6,148 nt of DNA from an uncultured Clostridia bacterium (GTDB lineage: Bacteria > Bacillota > Clostridia > Christensenellales > UBA1242): contig USJH01000057.1 of the NCBI GenBank assembly GCA_900554955.1, forward strand, positions 1 through 6,148, in the 5' to 3' direction. Below the pieces are notes generated by a model. That model saw only the letters and a list, made by a program, of their open reading frames with translations. It was not told where the DNA came from and did no database searches. The position numbers and the translations under genes are program-made. Of this stretch, positions 6,095 to 6,148 are shown piece after piece. Numbering within the stretch: the stretch's first letter is position 1; every line of letters starts with the position of its first letter.

Positions 6095-6148
6095 ATTTTG
6101 CGAATTTTACTTTTCAATAACTTTACATTTTTATATATATTATATATA

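Noticed and set aside
1..6148. Mobile element, CRISPR array, riboswitch or tRNA
   Set aside because: No transposase or integrase gene, spaced repeats, cloverleaf or recognisable aptamer was found on either strand.

Overview
The window is AT-rich DNA with the codon habits and strong AAGGAG-type ribosome binding sites of a low-GC Firmicute. A probable YyaC-family sporulation protein and a sigma-G-like promoter suggest an endospore-forming Clostridia-type lineage, though species or genus cannot be named from this sequence alone. It is mostly core-genome, housekeeping DNA. I see no transposase, phage gene, CRISPR array, tRNA or rRNA.

Layout from left to right. Bases 1-57 may be the tail of an upstream plus-strand gene. 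A tiny plus-strand gene (from 131) has a good sigma-G-like promoter and a strong RBS, but its frame is disturbed at a run of seven G. A bidirectional hairpin (251-284) separates it from uppP (287-1069, minus), the undecaprenyl-diphosphate phosphatase. uppP and ychF (1208-2305, plus) diverge from a shared 138-base promoter region. Just after the ychF stop lies a 16-bp site differing by one base from the ParB/Spo0J parS consensus (2307-2322). Two hairpin terminators follow, between convergent ychF and a minus-strand unit made of ftsH (3032-5291) and an unidentified membrane-anchored protein (2451-3029) that starts 2 bases after the ftsH stop. A 206-base AT-rich spacer with a likely ftsH promoter and short TGCAAAA repeats precedes the divergent yyaC homologue (5498-6004, minus).

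How it fits together. UppP recycles the lipid carrier for wall synthesis and FtsH is the membrane quality-control protease. YchF is a translation-associated P-loop NTPase, and YyaC belongs to the forespore programme in Bacillus. In Bacillus subtilis yyaC and ychF (yyaF) lie close to spo0J/soj next to oriC. Finding both here beside a parS-like site suggests that this window is origin-proximal.

Two reading frames break at homopolymers: G7 at 218-224 and A8 at 5187-5194. In ftsH the conserved protein is out of frame with its only convincing start codon and RBS. These may be sequencing indels, real mutations or slippage sites. No wholly new multi-gene system is evident; the items most worth following are the parS variant, the ftsH frame break, the sigma-G-like small gene and the diverged YyaC.
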